Source: an uncultured Bacteroidales bacterium (GTDB lineage Bacteria; Bacteroidota; Bacteroidia; Bacteroidales; Muribaculaceae). Taken from it: 62,259 bases of DNA. Positions 25,916 through 34,890 of the stretch are shown here, in pieces (positions within the stretch are counted from its first letter, which is position 1; each line of letters begins with the position of its first letter). A program made the position numbers and the translations under genes. The stretch lies in NCBI GenBank assembly GCA_902776835.1, contig CACYRK010000014.1, forward strand, positions 1 to 62,259, given 5' to 3'. The notes under the pieces were generated by a model. That model did no database searches. It worked only from the letters and a program-made list of their open reading frames with translations, and was not told where the DNA came from.

Positions 25916-27181
25916 ATGCTATATCATCTATTCCACTATATCGAACGGTTCGACATTCCAGGAGCACGCCTGTTCGACTATATTACCTTCAGGTCGGGCT
26001 TCGCCCTGGTGCTCTCGTTATTCATCGCCATAGTCATTGGCCGTCGCATCATCGACAAACTCAAGAGCAATCAGATGTGCGACAAGGAGCGCGACGAGAA
26101 GGAGGGCGGCAACTCCCTCAAGCAGGGCACTCCCACCATGGGCGGTATCATCATCATTATCTCCATCTTGGTGCCTTGTCTGCTGCTGGGCAAGTTGAAC
26201 AATGTGTACATGCTGCTGATGATAGTGTCGACAATATGGTGCGGCGCACTGGGATTTGCCGACGACTATATCAAGGTGTTCCACCACAACAAGCAGGGCT
26301 TGAAGGGCAAGTTCAAAATTGTGGGACAGGTGGGTCTCGGCCTGATTGTGGGCTTGACGATGTATCTCAGTCCCGCTATCGTGATGCACGAGAACGTGAC
26401 CTTCAGCAACCGCGAGACGCAGCAGGAGGTGGTCGTGCACAAGACCGACCCGGTGAAGGCGCCAACGAGCACCATTCCCTTTGTGAAAAACCACAACTTC
26501 AGTTATTCTTATTTCACTAAGTGGATGGGCCGCCATGCGCAAGCCGGCGGATGGATTCTGTTTGTGCTGGTGACCATCTTTGTCGTCACCGCGGTGAGCA
26601 ACGGTGCCAACCTGACCGACGGCCTCGACGGCCTGGCGGCAGGAACGAGTGCGGTGATTGGCGTTGCGCTGGCGATCATGTGCTATCTGGGGGGCAACGT
26701 GATCTATGCGTCTTACCTTAACATCATGTATATCCCCGGAAGTGCCGAGTTGGTGGTCTATGCCGCCGCGTTTATCGGCGCCACAATAGGCTTCATGTGG
26801 TACAACTCGTTCCCGGCCCAGGTGTTTATGGGCGACACGGGCAGTCTGTGCCTGGGCGGCATCATCGCCGTGTTTGCCGTGCTAATTCGCAAGGAGTGGC
26901 TCATACCCATCTTGTGCGGCATCTTCCTGATTGAGGAACTCTCGGTAATCATTCAGGTGCCTTACCGCAAGTGGCAAATCAAGAAACACGGTGTCGACAA
27001 GCGCCTGTTCCGCATGACGCCCTTCCACCACCATTTCACCGCCAATCCCGAGAAATTGTCGTGGAAGTCGACCATCAACAAGCCTGCCACGCCCATTCAC
27101 GAGGCAAAGGTGGTGATGCGTTTTATCCTCATAACCATCTTTTTGGCGGTTATTACCTTCGTCACACTGAAGGTGCGTTAA
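25916..27181 (+). CDS. mraY: Phospho-N-acetylmuramoyl-pentapeptide transferase
   Basis: 421 residues with about ten membrane helices. It transfers phospho-MurNAc-pentapeptide to undecaprenyl phosphate to make lipid I. Motifs: GGNSLKQGTPTMGGIIII, the catalytic ADDYIKV, NGANLTDGLDGLAAG, FMGDTGSL, and MTPFHHHF. A loop of about 50 residues between helices (VTFSNRETQQEVVVHK and onward) is longer than in Escherichia coli, as usual in Bacteroidetes. 21 bases after murE. Confidence 0.96.
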   Translation: MLYHLFHYIERFDIPGARLFDYITFRSGFALVLSLFIAIVIGRRIIDKLKSNQMCDKERDEKEGGNSLKQGTPTMGGIIIIISILVPCLLLGKLNNVYMLLMIVSTIWCGALGFADDYIKVFHHNKQGLKGKFKIVGQVGLGLIVGLTMYLSPAIVMHENVTFSNRETQQEVVVHKTDPVKAPTSTIPFVKNHNFSYSYFTKWMGRHAQAGGWILFVLVTIFVVTAVSNGANLTDGLDGLAAGTSAVIGVALAIMCYLGGNVIYASYLNIMYIPGSAELVVYAAAFIGATIGFMWYNSFPAQVFMGDTGSLCLGGIIAVFAVLIRKEWLIPILCGIFLIEELSVIIQVPYRKWQIKKHGVDKRLFRMTPFHHHFTANPEKLSWKSTINKPATPIHEAKVVMRFILITIFLAVITFVTLKVR

Positions 27182-27225
27182 TTAAATAGATTGTTGTTTC
27201 ATAATACATTTATAATATTATCCAA

Positions 27226-28581
27226 ATGAACGGAATGAAGAGAATAGTAGTGCTGGGCGGCGGCGAGAGCGGTGCTGGCGCCGCCGTGCTGGCACAAGTC
27301 AAAGGACATGACGTGTTTTTGAGCGACATGGGCTCGATTAAGCCCAAGTATCAGGACCTGCTGAATCTTTACGACATCCCATGGGAGCAGGGCGAGCACA
27401 CCGTCGACCGCATCCTCTGTGCCGACGAGATTGTGAAAAGCCCCGGAATACCCGACACGGCGCCGCTCATCGTCGAGGCGAAGAAGCGTGGCATACCCAT
27501 CATCAGCGAGATTGAGTTTGCCGGACGTTACACCACCAGCCGCATGGTGTGTATCACCGGCAGCAACGGCAAGACGACCACCACGATGCTCACTTACCAC
27601 ATCCTCAAGGAGGCGGGCATCGATGTGGGGCTGGCCGGCAATGTGGGCAACAGCCTGGCACTGCAAGTGGCCACCGACCCGCACGAGGTCTACGTGATTG
27701 AACTGAGCAGTTTCCAACTCGACAACATGTACGAGTTCAAGGCCAACGTGGCCGTGCTGCTCAACATCACGCCCGACCACCTCGACCGCTACGACTACAA
27801 GATGGAGAACTACGTTGCAGCCAAGTTCCGCATCATCCGCAACCAGACGCAGGACGACGTGTTCATCTATTGGCAGGACGACCCCGTGATTGCCGCGCAA
27901 CTCAAGCAACTCAACATCGAGGCTCGACAGATGCCCTTCACGGCCAACGACGAGCCCGAGTGCGCAGCCTATATTCACAACGGCGTGATGCACTTCGACG
28001 TGGACGGAAAGCACTGGACCATCGACAAGAACGACCTGTCGCTGCCCGGACTCCACAACATCTACAACTCGATGGCCGCCGGTATCAGCGCCACCGTGAT
28101 GAACATTCAGGACGAGGACATCCGCAAGGCGCTGGGCAACTTCCAAGCCGTGGAACACCGCCTGGAATATGTGCGCACGCTGGACGGTGTGCGTTACATC
28201 AACGACTCTAAGGCCACCAACGTCAATAGCACGTGGTACGCCCTGGAGAGTTTGGGCGACGTGCCTGTGGTGCTTGTCCTTGGCGGCAAAGACAAGGGCA
28301 ACGATTACAGCGAAATCTTGCCGCTGGTGCGTGAAAATGTCAAGGCAATGGTGTGCCTGGGTGTCGATAACACCAAGTTGCACAACTTCTTCGACGGCGT
28401 CGTGCCCGTCGTTGAGGACGCACGCTCCATGCCGGAGTGTGTGGAGAAGTGCCGCAAGTTGGCCCGCGACCATGCGTGCGAGGTGGTGTTGCTCTCGCCG
28501 TGCTGCGCCAGTTTCGACCTCTTCAAGAGTTACGAGGACCGCGGCACGCAGTTCAAGCAATGTGTTAATAACCTGAAATAA
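27226..28581 (+). CDS. murD: UDP-MurNAc-L-alanine:D-glutamate ligase
   Basis: 451 residues. It adds D-glutamate to UDP-MurNAc-L-Ala with ATP. The N-terminal Rossmann-like domain begins IVVLGGGESGAGAAVLA; the P-loop ITGSNGKTTTT lies near residue 110, followed by LAGNVGNS, ELSSFQLD and ITPDHLDRY, and in the C-terminal domain EHRLEYV and YINDSKATN. An ATG at the fourth codon is an alternative start. The 44-base gap after mraY holds no terminator. Confidence 0.96.
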   Translation: MNGMKRIVVLGGGESGAGAAVLAQVKGHDVFLSDMGSIKPKYQDLLNLYDIPWEQGEHTVDRILCADEIVKSPGIPDTAPLIVEAKKRGIPIISEIEFAGRYTTSRMVCITGSNGKTTTTMLTYHILKEAGIDVGLAGNVGNSLALQVATDPHEVYVIELSSFQLDNMYEFKANVAVLLNITPDHLDRYDYKMENYVAAKFRIIRNQTQDDVFIYWQDDPVIAAQLKQLNIEARQMPFTANDEPECAAYIHNGVMHFDVDGKHWTIDKNDLSLPGLHNIYNSMAAGISATVMNIQDEDIRKALGNFQAVEHRLEYVRTLDGVRYINDSKATNVNSTWYALESLGDVPVVLVLGGKDKGNDYSEILPLVRENVKAMVCLGVDNTKLHNFFDGVVPVVEDARSMPECVEKCRKLARDHACEVVLLSPCCASFDLFKSYEDRGTQFKQCVNNLK

Positions 28582-28593
28582 CCGCTCACACCC

Positions 28594-29958
28594 ATGACTG
28601 CTGAAAAACGTACACATCTCAACGAGATTGCGCAACGCCACGGCGACCCCTGGATTTGGGGCATATACATCATGCTGGTGATTATCTCAATCGTCGAGTC
28701 GTACAGTGCGTCGAGCCGCGAGATAGCCAGCCAGGGCGTCTACATGCCGCTCATCAAGCAGTGTGTGTTTCTTGCCGTGGGAGCAGTGTGTGTGTTCTTG
28801 TTACACCGTTGGGACTACAATAAGAGCCAGTTCCTGTTCCTGATGATTCCCGTGCTGGCAATCGTCACGGTAATCAGCCTGATTTATGTGCTGCTCTTTG
28901 GCGAGGTGATCAACGGGGCGCAGCGCGCCATCACACTTGTGCCGGGATTCATGACGGTGCAGCCGGCCGAGTTGGCCAAACTGTCGATTGTCACGCTGCT
29001 GTCTTACATCATGGCGAAGAATCAGAAAAACCGCGACATCTCAAACACCGGTATGATTATCTCGGGTGTGGCGGTGGCCATCTTCGGCGTGCTGATGATT
29101 AGCAGCGGCCTTACCAACACACTGCTGCTGATGGCCATCAGCGTGTCGATGCTGCTGATTGGCGGTGCGCGCGTCAAGAAGATTTTGCTGCTCTTCGGCT
29201 TCTACATCATCATTGGCGGACTGTTCTACGTCTTTAAGCACAACAACGAGCATAAGGACGAAATCATGCAGCAAAACACCACCATGGTGCAAACTGTGGA
29301 TTCGCAGGGCGACACCGTGTACGTCTCGGCACCCACGCAGGATGCCTCAGGCGGCGGCCGCCTGCGCGACGCCACCTGGCGCAACCGCATCAAGGCTTGG
29401 TGGTACAGCGACTCGCTGGTGTATCGCCCGCTGACCAACAAAAACCAGCAGGAGATGTTCTCGCGCATGGCTCAGGCCCACGGCGGCATCAAGGGTGTCG
29501 GCATCGGCCAGTCGCGCGAGTGCAGCCGATTGCCGCTGGCTTTCAGCGACTACATCTTCTCGATTATCATCGAGGAAACAGGCTTGATAGGCGGCATATT
29601 CGTGTTGCTGCTCTACCTGTGGCTGCTGGCACGAGCGGCAATGATTGTGAAGCGCAGCAGGCGAGTGCTGCCATCGCTGCTCATCATCGGTATGGCCTCA
29701 CTCATCACTTATCAGGCGCTCTTCCACATGGCCATCAACGTGGGCGTGTTCCCCGTGTCGGGACAGCCGCTGCCGCTGGTGTCGAAGGGCGGTACCTCGA
29801 TTATCGTCATGAGTGTGGCTTTCGGCATCATGCTGAGCGTGAGCCGAACAATAGCAAACTATAACAATAAGAATAACAAAGTGGAAGAAAGCGTCTTGCC
29901 TGAGGGCTTGGATGCCGAGAATCCCACACAAATAGTACCGAAAAATGTCTGGAAATAA
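28594..29958 (+). CDS. ftsW: Septal peptidoglycan polymerase FtsW
   Basis: 454 residues, SEDS family, with about ten membrane helices. It polymerises lipid II at the septum together with the FtsI-type protein. Recognisable parts: GAQRAITLVPGFMTVQPAELAKL with the catalytic-region Pro/Glu, and near the C-terminus GQPLPLVSKGGTSI. A periplasmic loop of about 90 residues (from NTTMVQTVDSQGD to SRLPLAFSD) is longer than in E. coli. Its last 14 bases overlap murG. Confidence 0.94.
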   Translation: MTAEKRTHLNEIAQRHGDPWIWGIYIMLVIISIVESYSASSREIASQGVYMPLIKQCVFLAVGAVCVFLLHRWDYNKSQFLFLMIPVLAIVTVISLIYVLLFGEVINGAQRAITLVPGFMTVQPAELAKLSIVTLLSYIMAKNQKNRDISNTGMIISGVAVAIFGVLMISSGLTNTLLLMAISVSMLLIGGARVKKILLLFGFYIIIGGLFYVFKHNNEHKDEIMQQNTTMVQTVDSQGDTVYVSAPTQDASGGGRLRDATWRNRIKAWWYSDSLVYRPLTNKNQQEMFSRMAQAHGGIKGVGIGQSRECSRLPLAFSDYIFSIIIEETGLIGGIFVLLLYLWLLARAAMIVKRSRRVLPSLLIIGMASLITYQALFHMAINVGVFPVSGQPLPLVSKGGTSIIVMSVAFGIMLSVSRTIANYNNKNNKVEESVLPEGLDAENPTQIVPKNVWK

Positions 29959-31051
29959 CAAGCGATTCATCATCAGTGGCGGTGGCACCGGCGGGCACAT
30001 CTTTCCGGCCCTCTCGATAGCCGGCGAAATCAAGCATCGCTACCCCGAGAGCGAAATCCTCTTTGTGGGCGCCGAGGGACGTATGGAAATGGAGAAAGTG
30101 CCGGCCGCAGGCTACACCATCAAGGGCTTGCCAGTGATGGGCTTCGACCGCAAGCGGCTGTGGCGCAACGTCAAGGTGATGGCGTGCCTGCTCAAGAGCA
30201 TGAAAATGGCGCGGCAAATCCTCGACGAATTCAAGCCCGACATCGCCATCGGTGTGGGCGGATATGCCAGCGGGCCAATGCTCAAGGCGGCGCAGAAGGC
30301 GGGCATACCGACCTTGCTGCAGGAGCAAAACTCCTATGCCGGCGTGACCAATAAGATGCTGGCCGAGAAGGCAAAATGCATCTGTGTGGCCTACGAGGGC
30401 ATGGAACGTTTCTTCCCTGCCGAGAAAATCGTGATGACCGGCAACCCCGTGCGCCGCAACCTGCTGGAGTGCGAGGCCACCCCGCAGCAGGCGCGCCAGG
30501 CCATGGGACTTGACCCCGACCGCCGCACAGTGCTGATAATTGGCGGCAGCCTGGGTGCGCGCACCGTCAATGAGGCGGTGATGGGCGACCTGGCGAAAAT
30601 CGCCGCTTGCGACGACGTGCAGGTGCTGTGGCAGTCGGGAAAGTTCTACGACGTGCAGTGCCGCGAGGCCCTCGACGCCTCGGGCGCTAAAAACGTCAAG
30701 CAGACGGCCTTCATCAGCAATATGGACATGGCTTATCGCGCCGCCGACCTGGTGGTGTCGCGTGCCGGAGCAAGTTCCATAAGCGAGTTGCAACTGCTGG
30801 CAAAGCCCGCAATTCTGGTGCCGTCGCCAAATGTGGCCGAAGACCACCAGACCAAGAACGCACAGGCGCTGGTGAGCCACAACGCAGCCATCATGGTGCG
30901 TGATGCCGATGCTGCGGCACAACTGGTCGACACCATGCTGCGCACTGTGGCCGATGCCGATGTGCTGCGCACACTCAGCGACAACGTCGCCACCATGGCG
31001 CTGCGCAACTCGGCCGAGCGCATTGTCGACGAGGTGATGAAACTGGTTTAG
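29945..31051 (+). CDS. murG: Undecaprenyldiphospho-muramoylpentapeptide GlcNAc-transferase
   Basis: 368 residues, GT28 family. It converts lipid I to lipid II on the inner membrane face. The N-terminal glycine loop GGGTGGHIFPALSIA, then GFDRKRLWRN, QEQNSYAGVTNKML, GNPVRR, and the C-terminal domain with IGGSLGARTVNEAV, SRAGASSISEL and the UDP-binding PNVAEDHQTKNAQ are all present. Starts inside the end of ftsW. Confidence 0.96.
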   Translation: MSGNNKRFIISGGGTGGHIFPALSIAGEIKHRYPESEILFVGAEGRMEMEKVPAAGYTIKGLPVMGFDRKRLWRNVKVMACLLKSMKMARQILDEFKPDIAIGVGGYASGPMLKAAQKAGIPTLLQEQNSYAGVTNKMLAEKAKCICVAYEGMERFFPAEKIVMTGNPVRRNLLECEATPQQARQAMGLDPDRRTVLIIGGSLGARTVNEAVMGDLAKIAACDDVQVLWQSGKFYDVQCREALDASGAKNVKQTAFISNMDMAYRAADLVVSRAGASSISELQLLAKPAILVPSPNVAEDHQTKNAQALVSHNAAIMVRDADAAAQLVDTMLRTVADADVLRTLSDNVATMALRNSAERIVDEVMKLV

Positions 31052-31087
31052 ATTCTTTAGATTACTTATTATAGATAATAGATTGTG

Positions 31088-32470
31088 ATGAAAGACTTTG
31101 ACTCACTTTACTTTATAGGTGCCGGCGGCATCGGTATGGCCGCTTTGGAGCGCTATTTCCTGGCTAAGGGCAAGCGCGTGGCGGGCTACGACCGCACGCC
31201 CAGCGACCTTACTGCCGAGTTGCAGAACGAGGGCGTGCACATCGACTTTGAAGAGCGGCCCGACCTCATTCCCGACTATTGCCGCGACCCGCAGCGCACT
31301 CTCGTGGTCTACACCGCCGCTATGCCCGAGAACAGCCCGTTGCTCACGTGGTTTCGCGAGAGGGGCTTCGAGGTGGTAAAGCGCGCGCGTGTGTTGGGCA
31401 TCGTCACCGAGCACAGCAAGGGGCTGTGCTTCTCGGGCACGCACGGCAAGACCACCACATCGTCGATGGCGGCCCACATCATGCAAGTGAGCGGCGTGGG
31501 ATGCAACGCCTTTCTGGGCGGCGTGCTGCGCAACTACAACAGCAACTTCCTGCTGAGCGACACCAGCCCTTACTCGGTGATTGAGGCCGACGAGTTCGAC
31601 CGCTCGTTCCACCAACTCTCGCCTTACATTGCCGTGGTCACCAGCACCGACCCCGATCACCTCGACATCTACGGCACCCCCGAGAACTATCTCGAGGGCT
31701 TTGCCCACTTCACCTCGCTGATTAAGCCGGGTGGGGCGCTCATCATGCACACCGGCCTGGCATTGCAGCCGCGCGTGTCGCCCGAGGTGACCGTTTACAC
31801 CTACGGCCGCGAGGAGGGCGACTTCCACGCCACCCGCATCGTCAAGGGCCAGGGCACCATCACATTCTCGCTGGTCACGCCGTGGGAGACTATCGACGAC
31901 ATCGAGTTGGGCGTGCCGGTCGACATCAACATTGAGAATGCCATCGCTGCCATGGCGGCTTGCCGCCTGGTGAACATCCCCGCCGACGCCATGCGTCAGG
32001 CCATGGCCACCTTCCAAGGGCCGAAGCGCCGCTTTGAGTTCTGGCTGAAAGAGGCCGGCGACAACGGACGCGTGATGATTGACGACTATGCGCATCACCC
32101 CGACGAACTGCGAGCCAGCATTGCCAGCGTGCGCGACCTGTATCCGGGACGTAAACTCACCGTGGTTTTCCAGCCGCACCTCTACACACGCACTCGCGAT
32201 TTCGCGCCAGAGTTCGCTCAGGCGCTGAGTTTGGCCGACGAGGTGATTCTGCTCCCAATTTACCCCGCACGCGAACTTCCACTGCCCGGTGTGAGCAGCG
32301 AAATGATACTAAATGCGGTAAAATGCCCCGTAAAAAGCATTTATGAGAAAAAAGATTTTATTGATTCAATAAAAATGCGTAACTTTGAGGTCTTATTGAC
32401 AGCGGGGGCGGGTGACATCGCTAACTTGCTGCCAATGGTGTGTGATGAATTTCAAAAACAACCGCGTTGA
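31088..32470 (+). CDS. murC: UDP-N-acetylmuramate:L-alanine ligase
   Basis: 460 residues from the ATG at 31088; a GTG immediately before it (31085) is an alternative. It adds the first stem residue, L-alanine. N-terminal YFIGAGGIGMAALERYF, P-loop FSGTHGKTTTSSMAAH, EADEFDRSF, STDPDHLDIYG, DDYAHHPDEL and FQPHLYTRTRDF are all diagnostic. The last four bases (TTGA) carry the TTG start of ftsQ. Confidence 0.96.
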   Translation: MKDFDSLYFIGAGGIGMAALERYFLAKGKRVAGYDRTPSDLTAELQNEGVHIDFEERPDLIPDYCRDPQRTLVVYTAAMPENSPLLTWFRERGFEVVKRARVLGIVTEHSKGLCFSGTHGKTTTSSMAAHIMQVSGVGCNAFLGGVLRNYNSNFLLSDTSPYSVIEADEFDRSFHQLSPYIAVVTSTDPDHLDIYGTPENYLEGFAHFTSLIKPGGALIMHTGLALQPRVSPEVTVYTYGREEGDFHATRIVKGQGTITFSLVTPWETIDDIELGVPVDINIENAIAAMAACRLVNIPADAMRQAMATFQGPKRRFEFWLKEAGDNGRVMIDDYAHHPDELRASIASVRDLYPGRKLTVVFQPHLYTRTRDFAPEFAQALSLADEVILLPIYPARELPLPGVSSEMILNAVKCPVKSIYEKKDFIDSIKMRNFEVLLTAGAGDIANLLPMVCDEFQKQPR

Positions 32471-33501
32471 AACATCTCGTCCAAAATATCATCCTGATTC
32501 TACTCGCAGCAATGCTCGTGCTGGGCATTCTGTGGGCTCAAGGTAAGTCGCGCGACCAATTGTGCACTCGAGTCGACGTTGTCATCGTCAACGTCGATAG
32601 CACGACCTTTGTCACACCGCAGGGCGTGAAGGAGGAACTCAATCGCATGGGTCTGCGCACACAGGGTGAGTTGATGAGCAAAATCAATAGCAGCGAAATC
32701 GAGCGCAAACTCGCCATGTCGGAGTACCTCGAGAACGTGGAGGTGTACAAGAGCCGTGATGGGCAACTGCTCATCAAGGCACGCCAGTTGGTGCCCGTGC
32801 TCAGGGTGTTCCAGGGCGACTCTTCTTATTACATCAATGCCGCCGGCAAAACCATGGCCGCAACAGCCAATTATCATGCCGACGTGCCCGTGGTGAAGGG
32901 CCGATTCTCCAAGCAGTATCCCGCCACGCGACTGATTCCGCTCATCAAGTATGTCGAGGGCGACTCGCTGCTGCATGCACTGGTCGACATGTACATGGTG
33001 GCCGACAGCAACAACGTGTTCATCGTGCCCAACATCAGCGGGCACGTGGTGAATCTGGGCACGGTCGACAACTTCGAGGCAAAACTCGCCAAACTGAAAC
33101 TCTTCTACACCAAGGTGATGCCGGCCAAGGGTTGGCAAACCTACGACACCATCTCGCTCAAGTGGAATCATCAGGTGGTGGCCACGCGCCGCGTCAAGGC
33201 GCAAAAGGTCGACCTGGGATTCAGTTGGGAGGACGACGAGCCGCTGCCCGACATCAACAACCTCGACGGCGGAGTGACGACAACACCGCAACAGACCAAG
33301 CCGGCCGAGGCCACGCAGCAGCAGGAAAAGCCGGCCGAGCAGCCCGCCGAGAAAAAGGCGGCAACGAAGCCTGCCGCAAAACCGGCCGAGAAAAAACCGG
33401 CCGAGAAAAAAGCCCCGCCGAAGCAGGCCGAGGCAAAGCCTAAACAGGCCAATAACACGACACAACAAACCAAGACAACACCACCAACTAAAAAGAAATA
33501 A
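32467..33501 (+). CDS. ftsQ: FtsQ-type cell division protein with Lys/Ala/Pro-rich tail
   Basis: 344 residues if started at the TTG overlapping the murC stop (TTGA), which directly precedes a membrane helix (about 4-24, VQNIILILLAAMLVLGILWA). A POTRA-like segment follows (VTPQGVKEELNRMGLRTQGE to EVYKSRDGQLLIKARQLVPVLRV), then the FtsQ beta domain. FtsQ links FtsB/FtsL to other divisome proteins in the periplasm. Unusually, residues from about 268 to the end are a low-complexity tail of Lys, Ala, Pro, Gln and Glu (KPAEK-type repeats), expected to be disordered in the periplasm. No ATG gives a better start with the membrane helix intact. Confidence 0.85.
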   Translation: MKHLVQNIILILLAAMLVLGILWAQGKSRDQLCTRVDVVIVNVDSTTFVTPQGVKEELNRMGLRTQGELMSKINSSEIERKLAMSEYLENVEVYKSRDGQLLIKARQLVPVLRVFQGDSSYYINAAGKTMAATANYHADVPVVKGRFSKQYPATRLIPLIKYVEGDSLLHALVDMYMVADSNNVFIVPNISGHVVNLGTVDNFEAKLAKLKLFYTKVMPAKGWQTYDTISLKWNHQVVATRRVKAQKVDLGFSWEDDEPLPDINNLDGGVTTTPQQTKPAEATQQQEKPAEQPAEKKAATKPAAKPAEKKPAEKKAPPKQAEAKPKQANNTTQQTKTTPPTKKK

Positions 33502-33514
33502 AAACTTTACATAC

Positions 33515-34846
33515 ATGGAAAAGAACCAATATATCGTAGCTTTAGAAATCGGGTCATCCAAGATTGTGGGTGCCATGGCCGAGAAATCGTCGTCGGGCAT
33601 GGTGTCGGTTAAGCATCTTGTGAAGGAAAACCTGACTAACTGTGTGAGGTATGGGTGCGTACAAAACGTGGAGAACATCAAGGGCTCCATCAACCGCATC
33701 CTCACCGATTTGGAACGTCGTGTGGGAGGCCGTGTCACCAGCGTGTACATGGGGGTGAGCGGACGCTCGCTGCACAACGAGGTTAGCGAGGAAAACCGCA
33801 GCCTCGACGCGTCGAAGGGAATTACCGACGAAATCATCGCATCGATTATCAAGGATGCCGGCCGCAAGCCAATCAAGAATTACGAAACCATCGACGTGGT
33901 GCCACGCGCTTATTACGTCGACAAGGCCGCCACTCCGAACCCCGTGGGGCAATTCGGCTCGAGCATCAAAATCAAGGTCAACCTGATTGTGGCCAAGCCG
34001 GCCATCAAACTCAACCTGAACCGCGTGATGAGTTTCGGCGTGAAGGTTAAAGATTATCTGGTCACCCCGCTGGCCGTGGGCGAGCATGTGCTCTCCGACC
34101 GCGAGCGCTCGCTCGGATGCATGCTCGTGGATCTGGGCGCCGAGACGACTACCGTCGCCATCTACAAGGAGGACGCCCTGCTTTACCTCAACACGCTGCC
34201 CCTGGGAGGACGCAACATCACACGCGACATCATGAACGGGCTGAATGTGCTCGAGGACACCGCCGAGAAGGTGAAGGTGAACATCAGCAGCCCGCTCGAC
34301 CCAGGCAATGGCGCGCCGGTGGTGATTGAGGGCGTGACATCGACCGATGCCGCTAACTATATCAGCGCGCGTAACGGCGAAATCATGGCCAACATCAATA
34401 ATCAACTGACGCTCGCCGGACTCAGCACTAACGACATCCGCTCGATAGTGCTCGTGGGCGGAGGATCGCAGTTGCAAGGCCTTGTGGCAAAACTGCAGGA
34501 AACCATGGCGGTCAACGTGACCGTGGGCAGTTATCCATCTACGCTCAACCTGCTCGACCACTCAATCAACCGCATCGAGAACATCGAGATTCTCTCGCTC
34601 ATCGCCAAGGCGGCCGAGATGATCGAACCAGGCGAGACCTGCGTCGAGATTCAGACCTACGACGACGGTCTGATTGTACAGCCCAATAACGAAGTGGCCG
34701 ACAAGAAGCCCGCCGACGACGAGGACGACGACAAGCGTGGACGCAAAGGCAAGAAAAAGGAAAAGAAACAGAGTGGCTGGGCTGCCAAAATTGGATCTGC
34801 TCTCAAGAACCTCATGAGCGAGGATGAAGAAGAGTATGATGAGTAA
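33515..34846 (+). CDS. ftsA: Cell division protein FtsA
   Basis: 443 residues, actin fold. It tethers FtsZ filaments to the membrane. N-terminal phosphate-loop region YIVALEIGSSKIVGAM, the 1C domain (GVSGRSLHNEVSEENR), LVDLGAETTTVAIY, and IVLVGGGSQLQGLV for the adenosine site. After a charged linker (DDEDDDKRGRKGKKKEKK) the amphipathic membrane-targeting helix GWAAKIGSALKNLM is seen near the C-terminus. 13 bases after ftsQ, 44 before ftsZ. Confidence 0.96.
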   Translation: MEKNQYIVALEIGSSKIVGAMAEKSSSGMVSVKHLVKENLTNCVRYGCVQNVENIKGSINRILTDLERRVGGRVTSVYMGVSGRSLHNEVSEENRSLDASKGITDEIIASIIKDAGRKPIKNYETIDVVPRAYYVDKAATPNPVGQFGSSIKIKVNLIVAKPAIKLNLNRVMSFGVKVKDYLVTPLAVGEHVLSDRERSLGCMLVDLGAETTTVAIYKEDALLYLNTLPLGGRNITRDIMNGLNVLEDTAEKVKVNISSPLDPGNGAPVVIEGVTSTDAANYISARNGEIMANINNQLTLAGLSTNDIRSIVLVGGGSQLQGLVAKLQETMAVNVTVGSYPSTLNLLDHSINRIENIEILSLIAKAAEMIEPGETCVEIQTYDDGLIVQPNNEVADKKPADDEDDDKRGRKGKKKEKKQSGWAAKIGSALKNLMSEDEEEYDE

Positions 34847-34890
34847 TAACGAGATAGCACACATTTTATAAACCAAACAAGCACACAATT

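Noticed and set aside
27199..28641. 480-codon minus-strand frame opposite murD
   Set aside because: Antisense of a gene with complete MurD motifs; no motif of its own. The same holds for the long minus-strand frames opposite murE, murC, ftsA, serS and argS.
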